From assembly GCA_964390495.1 (NCBI GenBank), contig CAYMIN010000006.1, forward strand, positions 110,748 to 174,747: DNA of 64,000 nucleotides, read 5' to 3'. Position 1 is the first letter of the stretch, and each line of letters opens with the position of its first letter. This stretch comes from UBA11051 sp964390495 (lineage in GTDB: Bacteria > Armatimonadota > Zipacnadia > Zipacnadales > UBA11051). Below, in pieces: positions 8,826-22,500 of the stretch. The position numbers were made by a program, and so were the translations under genes. A model generated the notes under the pieces. The model saw only the letters and a list, made by a program, of their open reading frames with translations, made no database searches and was not told the origin of the DNA.

Positions 8826-8844
8826 TAAGGCCCGGAGGTACACG

Positions 8845-9564
8845 GTGATTGACCTGCACTGCCACATCTTACCCGGCCTCGACGACGGGGCGGCTCATAT
8901 CGAAGACTCCCTGGCTATGGCCCGGCTCGCAGTTGCCGATGGCATCAACACCCTGGTCGCCACTCCCCACGTCGGCACACCTAGCTGGGAGGTGTCGGCT
9001 GGGATGATCATGAATGCCGTCAATTGGGTCCGAGAGCGCCTGCAGGCCGAGGGCATTGGGCTGGAGCTTTTGGCCGGCTCGGAAATGCCGGCGATTGCTG
9101 ACATCAAGCACCTGGTTGATACCGGTCAGATCGTCCCGCTGGGTGAAAACGGCCGCTTCCTGCTCATCGAGCTGCCCTTCTTCGGCCATTTGGGCGAGGC
9201 CGAGAGGCAGCTTTTCGAGTTGGAGATCGCCGGCTACCGGATCCTGCTGGCCCATCCCGAACGAAGCACCGGATGTCAGCGCGATCCCAATCTGCTGCCC
9301 AAGCTCCACGACCGCGGCTATTGGGTGCAGATCAATGCCGGCAGCGTGCGCGGCCGCCAGGGCCGACGGGTACGCAATACCTGCATCCGGTGGCTGCGCC
9401 AGGGACTGGTTGACGTTATCGCCTCCGACGGCCATAACAGCACCAAGCGCCAGCCATTACTTTCACCGGCGCGCAAGACCGTTCTTAAGATCGGCGGCGA
9501 GGCGTTGTGGGAGCAGCTTACGGTCACCAATCCCCGGCGCGTTCTCAACTCACAGCAAGACTGA
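8845..9564 (+). CDS. PHP-domain phosphatase, CpsB/YwqE-like
   Basis: About 239 residues, the usual size of CpsB/YwqE-type manganese-dependent tyrosine-protein phosphatases, which dephosphorylate bacterial tyrosine kinases in polysaccharide export. Metal-binding motifs appear in family order: IDLHCHILPGLDDG at the N-terminus, TPHVG near 40, IELPFF near 110, AHPERS near 135 and SDGHN near 193. The start is GTG 8845, chosen because GGAGG lies 6 bases upstream and the promoter overlaps the longer version. No tyrosine kinase or capsule gene is adjacent, so the protein substrate is not shown. A different PHP phosphoesterase activity remains possible. Confidence 0.85.
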   Translation: MIDLHCHILPGLDDGAAHIEDSLAMARLAVADGINTLVATPHVGTPSWEVSAGMIMNAVNWVRERLQAEGIGLELLAGSEMPAIADIKHLVDTGQIVPLGENGRFLLIELPFFGHLGEAERQLFELEIAGYRILLAHPERSTGCQRDPNLLPKLHDRGYWVQINAGSVRGRQGRRVRNTCIRWLRQGLVDVIASDGHNSTKRQPLLSPARKTVLKIGGEALWEQLTVTNPRRVLNSQQD

Positions 9565-9638
9565 AGCGGGCTCCTGGCCGGCGCTCGCTGGCCGCCCGGG
9601 GATGCAGGCCAGCACATCCCTACCTTATCCCCATCTGG

Positions 9639-9686
9639 TTCCCCCTTCCCTATCAGGGATCAGGCAAGGGGGCTAGGGGGTTAGGC
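9639..9686. repeat. Intergenic repeat, family B
   Basis: CCCCCTTCCC and AGGGGGCTAGGGGGTTAGGC around a short centre. It shares the GGGGGTTAGGC end with the copy at 29112-29171. Confidence 0.6.
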
Positions 9687-9780
9687 CGAGCAACTCACAA
9701 GACGCGTGGCTCGGCCTGAGCTTTGGGCTGTTGTCAAAGCTCAGGTGAGAGCTGAGGATGCCGGGCATCCTCAGCTCTCA
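9683..9780. repeat. Three consecutive inverted repeats
   Basis: Arms AGGCCGAG/CTCGGCCT (9683-9690 with 9710-9717), CCTGAGCTTTG/CAAAGCTCAGG (9715-9725 with 9735-9745), and a perfect 17-bp pair at 9746-9762 and 9764-9780 around a single base. They lie between the PHP phosphatase gene and uvrA on the same strand, so could terminate the first transcript or be a compound repeat element. Confidence 0.7.
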
Positions 9781-9870
9781 GCTTCCAGCCCGAGGGCGTT
9801 GCTAAACCAGGCCAAAAGTTCCTTCCCGCAGACGCGCGGGCAAGCAGCCCGGAACCGAGGGTAGTATGAC

Positions 9871-16113
<6,243 letters not shown>

Positions 16114-16196
16114 CCCGATGCGCCCAGCCGAGCTCTGGCAAAGGATTCTCGCGCAGTATTGTCGCTCGGCGCGGACATGTCAGATGTATCCCGTGG

Positions 16197-16215
16197 GTCG
16201 GGCATCCTGCCCGAC
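16197..16215. repeat. Palindrome, family A
   Basis: GTCGGGCATCCTGCCCGAC forms an 8-bp stem around 3 bases. It is the inverse form of the GTCGGGCAGGATGCCCGA units tandemly repeated at 43981-44074. Confidence 0.6.
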
Positions 16216-16236
16216 TTCATGGATGTTGCTGTTGCC

Positions 16237-16332
16237 GTGGGGAGGGGCCGTGTCGAACGTCGGACGCTGTTTGTCCGACGTGAGGCCGGCCCGCGCAAAA
16301 CGCTGGTGTCCCGCGGGCGGCACGGCCAAACG
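16237..16332 (+). repeat. Dispersed intergenic repeat, family C
   Basis: Contains GGCCGTGTCGAACGTCGGAC, a 7-base loop and GTCCGACGTGAGGCCGGCCC. ACGTCGGAC (16257-16265) pairs perfectly with GTCCGACGT (16273-16281). Near-identical core in opposite orientation at 28800-28905 and a diverged copy at 43068-43135. Confidence 0.65.
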
Positions 16333-16334
16333 CC

Positions 16335-16394
16335 CAACGGCTGGGCCGGATTCTCGGCCTTGGACAAGCTCAGGCCTCGTATGCGGCCCCTCCG
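16335..16394 (+). repeat. Dispersed intergenic repeat, family D
   Basis: Forward copy of the element at 4122-4182 (reverse) and 39821-39881, directly following a family C element. Confidence 0.6.
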
Positions 16395-16461
16395 AAAGAC
16401 TTAAGGACAACGGCTGGGCCAGCCTGGCCCGCGCAGCAGGCCGCAAGAAGGGAAAACTCAC

Positions 16462-17106
16462 ATGGATTTCCCATCGCGATTGCTCTTCCGGCCGGTGGCC
16501 GAGTGCCCCCGCGCCGATGATATCACCATTGACGCCGACCTTGCCGACTGGCAGGCGATACCCGCCCTCCCGCCGCTGGCTGAGCTGGATGGCGAGCAGC
16601 CCTTTGCCCAGGTCAAAATCGCCTACAGCGACCGCGGCGTCTATCTGGCTACTCTCACCGAGCGCGCAGAGCCTGTCGCCGTCAGCCGCCAGCGGCCCGA
16701 AAGCGCCGACAGCTTCCAGGCCTGGCTGGACACTCGCGGCGGCCTCAGCGGCCATCGCGCCACCCGCTTCTGCCACCATTTCATCATCCTCCCCAAGGGC
16801 GGCGGCCCCGATCGCCGGCAGCCGCTCGGCTGGCAGGCCCCGATCCGCCGCGCCCGCGATCAGTCCGCCATGGCCGCGCCGGAGGACCTGAGCATCGCCG
16901 CCGACCAGGACGAAACCTGCTACCGCCTGGAGGTGCTGCTGCCGACCGCGGCTCTGCACGGCTTCGAGCCGGAGCCGGGCCAGACCCTAGGCTTCACTTA
17001 CGTGATTACCGACCTGATCCGCGGCCGGCAGACCTATGCGGTCGGCGACCGCTTCCCCTACACCTACGATCCCAGCACCTGGGCCCAGCTCCGGCTGGGC
17101 CAATGA
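16462..17106 (+). CDS. CBM9/DOMON-like beta-sandwich protein
   Basis: 214 residues that read like a carbohydrate-binding family 9-type or DOMON-like domain. It has an early D-x-D-LADW motif (ITIDADLADWQ near 22-32), VKIAYSDRGVYLA strands near 48-60, a central segment with WLDTRGG, and a terminal stretch GFTYVITDLIRGRQ before the last strands. There is no signal peptide, which is odd for a CBM9-like domain, so extracellular sugar binding is not supported. AAGGGA lies before the ATG. It may be read separately from hypA, which has its own promoter 40-70 bases downstream. Ligand unknown. Confidence 0.55.
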   Translation: MDFPSRLLFRPVAECPRADDITIDADLADWQAIPALPPLAELDGEQPFAQVKIAYSDRGVYLATLTERAEPVAVSRQRPESADSFQAWLDTRGGLSGHRATRFCHHFIILPKGGGPDRRQPLGWQAPIRRARDQSAMAAPEDLSIAADQDETCYRLEVLLPTAALHGFEPEPGQTLGFTYVITDLIRGRQTYAVGDRFPYTYDPSTWAQLRLGQ

Positions 17107-17144
17107 GCTGCCCCGGACCAGGCGGCCCTGCGGCCCACAGCGAG

Positions 17145-17171
17145 TTGACAACGCCTTCGGACACCTATAAT
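17145..17171 (+). promoter_or_regulatory. Sigma-70-type promoter upstream of hypA
   Basis: Perfect TTGACA (17145-17150) and TATAAT (17166-17171), but the spacer is 15 bases. Reading TAATAT (17168-17173) as the -10 gives 17. Transcription would begin near 17180, about 60 bases before hypA. Confidence 0.65.
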
Positions 17172-17240
17172 ATCAAGACCGCAGGCCTTTGTACCCTTAC
17201 CATCCCGCCCGCACTCAGAATCCTGCTAGGGGGCGCGCAA

Positions 17241-17579
17241 GTGCCAGAAAAACATAGACTGGTTGACATCATCGCCGCCGCAATCACCAAGCAAGCCGAG
17301 GCCGCAGGCGCTGCCCGCGTGGTCAGCGCCACGATCAAGCTTAGCGAGCTCGCCTCGGTTACCCCGGAGGTCCTTCAGGCCTGTTTCGCCAGGGCCGCCG
17401 AGCCAGCCCTCCGAGACATCGTGCTTAATGTGCAGATCGTGCCACTGCTGGGCACTTGCGAGAGATGTCAGACCACCGTCGAGATCAACCGGACCTTGTG
17501 TTGCAGGCGCTGTGGCGGGCCGTATGTGGAGATCGGCGACCACAACACCGTACTCCTCGAAGCATGCGAGTTCGCCTGA
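17241..17579 (+). CDS. hypA: HypA-like nickel/zinc chaperone
   Basis: 112 residues, the normal HypA length. HypA passes nickel to [NiFe]-hydrogenase or urease. The C-terminal zinc ribbon is intact, with CERC and CRRC pairs separated by about 13 residues, followed by the usual GDHNTVLLEACEF-like end. The start is GTG 17241, since the longer ATG version at 17103 runs through the promoter. With this start the protein opens M-P-E-K-H, not the M-H-E of most HypA proteins, whose His2 binds nickel. His5 could substitute, or nickel binding may be altered. hypF follows 30 bases later, making a two-gene unit. No hydrogenase, urease or other hyp gene is in the window. Confidence 0.8.
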   Translation: MPEKHRLVDIIAAAITKQAEAAGAARVVSATIKLSELASVTPEVLQACFARAAEPALRDIVLNVQIVPLLGTCERCQTTVEINRTLCCRRCGGPYVEIGDHNTVLLEACEFA

Positions 17580-17609
17580 GGTGCCAAGCCCGGAAAGAGC
17601 GCTCCAGCA

Positions 17610-19979
17610 ATGCCGCCTACTCCTGAACCCCAAAGCCGTCAAACTCCCCAGGACCCGGACCGCTTGCATCTGCACCTCACCGTCGAGGGCATCGTCCAGG
17701 GCGTCGGCTTCCGGCCCTTTGTCCACCGTCTCGCCACCGAGCTGCAGGTCACCGGCCAGGTCCATAACTTCACCGGCGGTGTCGAGATTGACATCGAGGG
17801 CCCGGCGCAAAAGTGCCGCCGCTTTGCCGACCGGCTGGTAGCCGAGGCCCCGCCCATAGCCGTCATCGAGCGCGTGGACATAGAACAGCTCCCCCTCGCC
17901 GGCTATACCGATTTCACCATCACTCCCAGCGCCCACAGCGATACGGGCGTGATCTTCGTATCCCCGGAGGTCGCCACCTGTGACGACTGCCTGCGCGAGT
18001 TGGCCGACCCCGAGGACCGCCATTACCTGCATCCCTTCGTCAACTGCACCAACTGCGGGCCGCGCTACACCATCATCCGCAGTATGCCTTACGACCGCCC
18101 CGCCACCTCGATGGCGAAGTTCCCGATGTGCGCCGCATGTGCCGCCGAATACGCCGATATCACCGACCGCCGCTATCACGCCCAGCCGGTCGCCTGTCCG
18201 CAATGCGGGCCGAGTCTGTGGCTCGAAGCAGACGGCGACCGCGTCGAGGGCGATGCCGCGATTGTGCAGGCCCAGGAGCTGCTGGCCGCCGGTAAGATCG
18301 TTGCTATCAAGGGCCTCGGCGGCTTTCATCTGGCCTGCGACGCTACCAATCAGCAGGCGGTCGCGCGCCTGCGCCTGCGCAAGCATCGCGAGGAGAAGCC
18401 GCTGGCGGTGATGGTGCCTGATCCGGAGACCGCAGAGAGTCTGGCCTATTTCACCGAACCGGCCCGCGAGCTACTGACCAGTCCCCAGGCCCCCATCGTG
18501 CTGGTGCGCAAGCGATTTCCCGAAGGCCTCGCACCAGCCGTCGCCCCCGACAGCAGCGACTATGGCCTGATGCTGCCCTATAACCCGATCCATCATCTGC
18601 TGCTGCGCCGGGGCCGCCGCCTGCAGCAGCCCGCCTTCACCGCCCTGGTGATGACCAGTGGCAATGTCAGCGACGAGCCGCTGTGCATCAGCAATGACGA
18701 GGCCCGCCAGCGCCTCGGCGACATGGCCGATGCCTTCCTGCTGCATGACCGCGACATCCTGGTCGGCTGCGATGATTCGGTCGTCCGGGACAGCGCCGAG
18801 GGACCGATCTTTCTGCGCCGCGCCCGCGGCTACGTGCCCTTCCCGGTGCGCCTGGCCGAGGAGCTGCGCCCGGTGCTGGCCCTCGGCGGCAACATGAAAA
18901 ACACCGTCTGCCTGACCACCGGCAAGAACGCCTTCATGAGCCAGCATCTCGGCGACCTGGAGGACGCCACCGCGCTCAGCTATTTCAAGCACGCGGCCCA
19001 ACACCTCACCGACATCTTCCAGACGCAGCCGCAGGCCCTGGCCTGTGATCTGCATCCGGACTACCTCTCCACCCGCTATGCCAAGCAGCTCGCCGCCGAA
19101 CTCGACCTGCCGCTGATCCAGAGCCAGCACCACTACGCCCACATCGTCGCCTGCATGGCCGAGAACCGCGCTGCTGCGCCGGTAATCGGCCTGGCCTGCG
19201 ACGGGGCCGGCCTCGGCGATGACGGTACTATCTGGGGCTGCGAGCTGCTGGTGTGCGACTACCGCGACTACCAGCGCCTCGGTCACTTGAAGTATATCCC
19301 CCTGGCCGGCGGTGATGCGGCGGTCAAAGAGCCGTACCGTGTGGCGATGGCCTACCTGCATCAGATCTATGGCCGGGAGGCCGAGGCGCTGATTGCCCGG
19401 CTCTATCCGCCGGAGACCGCGGCCACCTGGCCGGCCTTCAAGCAGATGATAGAGGGCAAGCTCAACAGTCCGCTGGCCTCTTCGGCGGGCCGGCTTTTCG
19501 ATGCGGTCGCCTCGCTGCTGGACATCTGCCAGCACGCCACTTACGAGGGCCAGCCGGCGATCATGCTGGAGGGTCTGGCCGACCCCCTCACAGTGCCGTT
19601 CATACTCCCCTCTCCCTCTGGGAGAGGGGATGGGGGTGAGGGGCAGACAGAAGACAGTCTAATTCTTGACCCCTCGCCTCTGGTGCGGCAGGTAGTGGAG
19701 GCGCGGCTGGCCGGCATCGCCCCAGAGCGAATCGCCGGGGCTTTTCACATAGGCTTTGTGGAGATGCTCGCACAGGCAGCGACAGCAGCAAGCCAGCGGA
19801 CCGGCCTGGACACGGTGGCACTATCCGGCGGCACCTTCGCCAATCGGATACTTGTGGAAGGGCTGGCGGGGTCTTTACGCGAGGCGGGTCTGCGGGTACT
19901 ATTGCATCGGGACTTACCGCCGGGGGATGGCTGCTTATCGCTGGGCCAGGCCGTCATCGCCCACCATCGACTGGCGTGA
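17610..19979 (+). CDS. hypF: HypF carbamoyltransferase, with a palindromic repeat inside the reading frame
   Basis: HypF makes the thiocarbamate on HypE that becomes the CN ligand of [NiFe]-hydrogenase. Domain order is standard: acylphosphatase (about 20-110; GIVQGVGFRPFVHRLA), two zinc fingers (CDDC, CTNC, CAAC and CPQC between about 125 and 200), YrdC-like domain (about 215-400), and Kae1-like domain (about 410-789) with the HHYAH metal motif near 508. At 789 residues it is a little longer than usual. The surplus includes residues about 665-686, which read PSPSGRGDGGEG and are encoded by a family B hairpin repeat (19605-19644). The frame stays open across it, and motifs downstream (AGAFHIGF, LSGGTFANRIL) are intact, so the protein is probably still functional. 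Confidence 0.93.
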   Translation: MPPTPEPQSRQTPQDPDRLHLHLTVEGIVQGVGFRPFVHRLATELQVTGQVHNFTGGVEIDIEGPAQKCRRFADRLVAEAPPIAVIERVDIEQLPLAGYTDFTITPSAHSDTGVIFVSPEVATCDDCLRELADPEDRHYLHPFVNCTNCGPRYTIIRSMPYDRPATSMAKFPMCAACAAEYADITDRRYHAQPVACPQCGPSLWLEADGDRVEGDAAIVQAQELLAAGKIVAIKGLGGFHLACDATNQQAVARLRLRKHREEKPLAVMVPDPETAESLAYFTEPARELLTSPQAPIVLVRKRFPEGLAPAVAPDSSDYGLMLPYNPIHHLLLRRGRRLQQPAFTALVMTSGNVSDEPLCISNDEARQRLGDMADAFLLHDRDILVGCDDSVVRDSAEGPIFLRRARGYVPFPVRLAEELRPVLALGGNMKNTVCLTTGKNAFMSQHLGDLEDATALSYFKHAAQHLTDIFQTQPQALACDLHPDYLSTRYAKQLAAELDLPLIQSQHHYAHIVACMAENRAAAPVIGLACDGAGLGDDGTIWGCELLVCDYRDYQRLGHLKYIPLAGGDAAVKEPYRVAMAYLHQIYGREAEALIARLYPPETAATWPAFKQMIEGKLNSPLASSAGRLFDAVASLLDICQHATYEGQPAIMLEGLADPLTVPFILPSPSGRGDGGEGQTEDSLILDPSPLVRQVVEARLAGIAPERIAGAFHIGFVEMLAQAATAASQRTGLDTVALSGGTFANRILVEGLAGSLREAGLRVLLHRDLPPGDGCLSLGQAVIAHHRLA
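19605..19644 (+). repeat. Family B hairpin repeat inserted in frame in hypF
   Basis: CTCCCCTCTCC pairs with GGGAGAGGGG around a short loop, followed by TGGGGGTGAGGGGC. The same design occurs between genes at 4189-4230. It is translated as part of HypF in a loop of the Kae1-like domain. Confidence 0.75.
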
Positions 19980-20066
19980 GCACAGCGCCGGCCAAATCTC
20001 TTGCGCTACGACAGCGGCAGGCGACGCGGGCGTGCTGTCACCCTTGACGAGGAGCCGACCCAGGAT

Positions 20067-20095
20067 TTGACACTTAAACGCATTATTGCTACATT
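20067..20095 (+). promoter_or_regulatory. Promoter of the restriction-modification pair
   Basis: TTGACA (20067-20072), a 17-base spacer and TACATT (20090-20095). The expected start is about 20102, so the leader before the methyltransferase ATG at 20114 is only about 12 bases and includes AGAGGA. Confidence 0.75.
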
Positions 20096-20113
20096 ATGCC
20101 TAGAGGATGAATT

Positions 20114-21421
20114 ATGCCCAATAGTTCAGATGTACAGCCCGCACATGCTACAGACACGACCACAGGCAAGAACATTATCGCCAAGGGCAGCAAGGATTCG
20201 CTCGCGAATCCGGCTTACACGAGTGAACCCCTTACGGACTTTGAGGGCATTACACCCGAAACCGATCTGGACAGTCTCAACCTCAACTGGCGAGAACGTG
20301 ACTTACCGGAAAGCAAAAGGACAAAGCACGTTCACCGCCTTCACCCGTATTTGGGGAAATACATACCACAAATAGTCGAAATCTTCCTGCGTAAATTCAC
20401 CCCGCGGGTGGTCGTTGATCCCTTTGCGGGCAGTGGTACTACTCTTGTTGAGACTGCTACACTAGGCATTAGCGGGTTCGGCGTGGATGTTTCGCCATTT
20501 AACTGCCTATTGGCCAAAGTCAAGACTGATGAATATGACCTTGAACTTCTGAGCCGTGAGGTCCACGATATACTGCGACTCTCGCAAGCGCAGAATCTCT
20601 CGTTGTTCCCGCACATTTCCGGTCCCAAGCCCCTCGACCTAACACCCAATGAATATATCCGTGCTTGGTTCGCTCCGCGTGCCCAGGAGGAACTGCTGCG
20701 GTATTGCGGCCTCATTCCCAACTATGAATACTCCGATGTACTAAAAGTCATTCTGTCACGTGCAGCTAGATCCGCTCGCTTGGTGCCTCATCACGAACTC
20801 GATTTCCCAAAGGAACCACAGGCCGAGCCCTACTACTGCAGGAAACATCGGCGCATCTGCTCGCCGGTGCAAGAGGCCGGCAAGTTTCTTGTTAGATATA
20901 GTAAAGACACTCTCAAGCGCATAGTACGCTTTGCACAGATACGACAGCCTGCAACCACCGTAGTTGTGTGTCGTGATTCCCGCGATGTCGATTTCCCGCC
21001 CGCGGACCTGGTCATCACGTCGCCGCCCTACGTCGGCCTTATAGATTATCATCAACAGCACCGATACGCGTACGAATTGCTTGGGCTCCTGCCGCAGCCA
21101 TTCGCTAGCCTTGGCTATGTCAAGCAGGACCCACTACTAAATGAGGAACGCGAAATCGGGCCAGCCTCCAAGGGCACTTCCCAAGATGCTCGTGCCCAGT
21201 ATATCCAGGGCATTCGCGCGGTTTTCCAGCGCGTCATCCAGCCAATGCCGGTGGGAGGTCACATAGTCATAGTCGTCAACGACAAGTCGAATCTTTACGC
21301 AGGGATGACAGAAGCCTTACCGGTGGAACACGTGACGACCCTCAATCGCCACGTCAACCGCCGCACCGGACGACGAACAGGCGCATTCTATGAGCAAATC
21401 CTCATATCGCAGAGAGTATAA
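20114..21421 (+). CDS. Site-specific DNA methyltransferase of a type II R-M system
   Basis: 435-residue S-adenosylmethionine-dependent DNA methyltransferase. The cofactor motif DPFAGSGTTL is at about 102-111 and the catalytic motif TSPPYVG at about 301-307. The SPPY form is typical of N4-cytosine, and some N6-adenine, enzymes. Motif I precedes motif IV, with an intervening ~190-residue region that probably includes the target-recognition part. The stop overlaps the ATG of the next gene (TAATG), so the two are translationally coupled. AGAGGA lies just upstream of the ATG. Base composition is visibly less GC-rich than the flanking hypF, fitting horizontal acquisition of the pair. Confidence 0.9.
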   Translation: MPNSSDVQPAHATDTTTGKNIIAKGSKDSLANPAYTSEPLTDFEGITPETDLDSLNLNWRERDLPESKRTKHVHRLHPYLGKYIPQIVEIFLRKFTPRVVVDPFAGSGTTLVETATLGISGFGVDVSPFNCLLAKVKTDEYDLELLSREVHDILRLSQAQNLSLFPHISGPKPLDLTPNEYIRAWFAPRAQEELLRYCGLIPNYEYSDVLKVILSRAARSARLVPHHELDFPKEPQAEPYYCRKHRRICSPVQEAGKFLVRYSKDTLKRIVRFAQIRQPATTVVVCRDSRDVDFPPADLVITSPPYVGLIDYHQQHRYAYELLGLLPQPFASLGYVKQDPLLNEEREIGPASKGTSQDARAQYIQGIRAVFQRVIQPMPVGGHIVIVVNDKSNLYAGMTEALPVEHVTTLNRHVNRRTGRRTGAFYEQILISQRV

Positions 21422-22230
21422 TGACACCCTCCACTCGCCTCGCGATTAAGGGCTTTCTGGAAGCATTCATCGAGGGTATCGTGGAAGCTTTCACAACCAT
21501 GGACCTCGATCCCCGCAAGCCAAGGCCAGTGTCATGCGAAAGTCCCCAGGGACGAAGGAAGCCGTTCCATGAGGCCATACTCCCACACGGAATCCTAACC
21601 ATAAACGAATTCGAGCGGTCGTTCTCCACTCGCATCGGTACGAGCTTTGAGGAAGCGGCCCGGCTTGTGGCCTCCGAGAAGTTCGCGGAAGTGGAGCGAG
21701 GCTATTGTGTCACCGGCGCCATCTCTCAGGGTATGGCATCAGTGATCGAGCGCTTGATCGAGAGCGCGCGGTCAGGATACATCCGGGGCAAGTTCCCCGC
21801 GTTCATAGACGCAGTTCTGGCTGCTGATAACGGGCCCACTCACGAACTGACCGAGATAGCGGACCTTCGTCTGCTCGACACTCAAGGAAATGAGACTTTC
21901 TTTGAAATCAAAAGCCCAAAGCCGAACAAGGGACAGTGCCTGGAGGCCACGCAGAGGCTCTTGCGCATGCACGCTCTTAGAGCAGCAGGCCCGCCTCGGG
22001 TCCGCGCGTTCTATGGCATGGCGTATAATCCATGGGGCACTGCGACCGAGTCGTATGCCCACAGCTTCGCTCAGAACTATCTCGACATGAACAATCAGGT
22101 ACTCCTCGGGCACAAATTCTGGGAGTACGTCGGCGGCCCAGAAACGGAGCGAGAGCTTCTCCAGATATATGAAGAGGTCGGGAGAGAAAAGGGGCCTGAC
22201 ATGATTGATAAGCTGGCGCTAGGCTATTGA
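21421..22230 (+). CDS. Type II restriction endonuclease, TdeIII-like
   Basis: 269 residues immediately coupled to the methyltransferase (1-base overlap). The nuclease core shows ADLRLLD near 147-153 and FEIKSPKPNKGQ near 161-172, a D-Xn-E-X-K site of the PD-(D/E)XK fold. The segment KPFHEAILPHGILTINEFER and the following FSTRIGTSFEEAARLVA resemble, from memory, the TdeIII family, whose type member recognises GGNCC. If right, the partner should methylate a cytosine in that site. The position next to a cognate methyltransferase makes the endonuclease call strong; the family and target sequence are less certain. Confidence 0.75.
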   Translation: MTPSTRLAIKGFLEAFIEGIVEAFTTMDLDPRKPRPVSCESPQGRRKPFHEAILPHGILTINEFERSFSTRIGTSFEEAARLVASEKFAEVERGYCVTGAISQGMASVIERLIESARSGYIRGKFPAFIDAVLAADNGPTHELTEIADLRLLDTQGNETFFEIKSPKPNKGQCLEATQRLLRMHALRAAGPPRVRAFYGMAYNPWGTATESYAHSFAQNYLDMNNQVLLGHKFWEYVGGPETERELLQIYEEVGREKGPDMIDKLALGY

Positions 22231-22500
22231 GATGACCCCGCTCTTCTCTACACTTCTCACCTGCCAGCCTTCCGTCTTTACCTTTTACCGGCCTACCTGA
22301 TGGAGCGCGTCGGAGTGTGAACTCCAGTCGGACGAGGCCTGCCTCCATCGACACAGCGAAACAACACCCGTAACTCTCTCACTCTGACTGGTCTGAAAAA
22401 TGGGCGAAGGTCACACCAGGACGGATAGCTGAGATAGACGGCAAGCACACCAAAGTCGGAAGCTTCGAGGCCCAGCCGCTACTGACTTAACTCTAGTTCT

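Larger units (their letters stand above)
9565..9870. other. Intergenic stretch with stacked hairpins before uvrA
   Basis: This 306-base gap holds a family B repeat (9639-9686) and then three overlapping or abutting inverted repeats (9683-9780). The last ~90 bases lead into uvrA with a GAGG (9857-9860) ten bases before its GTG. I see no convincing promoter. Confidence 0.65.
16114..16461. other. Intergenic stretch with three repeat elements
   Basis: This 348-base gap between uvrA and the CBM9-like gene holds a family A palindrome (16197-16215), a family C element (16237-16332) and a family D element (16335-16394). AAGGGA precedes the downstream ATG. No gene or clear promoter seen. Confidence 0.65.

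Noticed and set aside
17103..17240. N-terminal extension of HypA from ATG 17103
   Set aside because: It runs through a strong TTGACA/TATAAT promoter and gives 46 extra residues not found in HypA; GTG 17241 gives the normal length.
20114..22230. Prophage or integrative element around the R-M pair
   Set aside because: No integrase, attachment-site repeats or phage structural genes are visible on either side.
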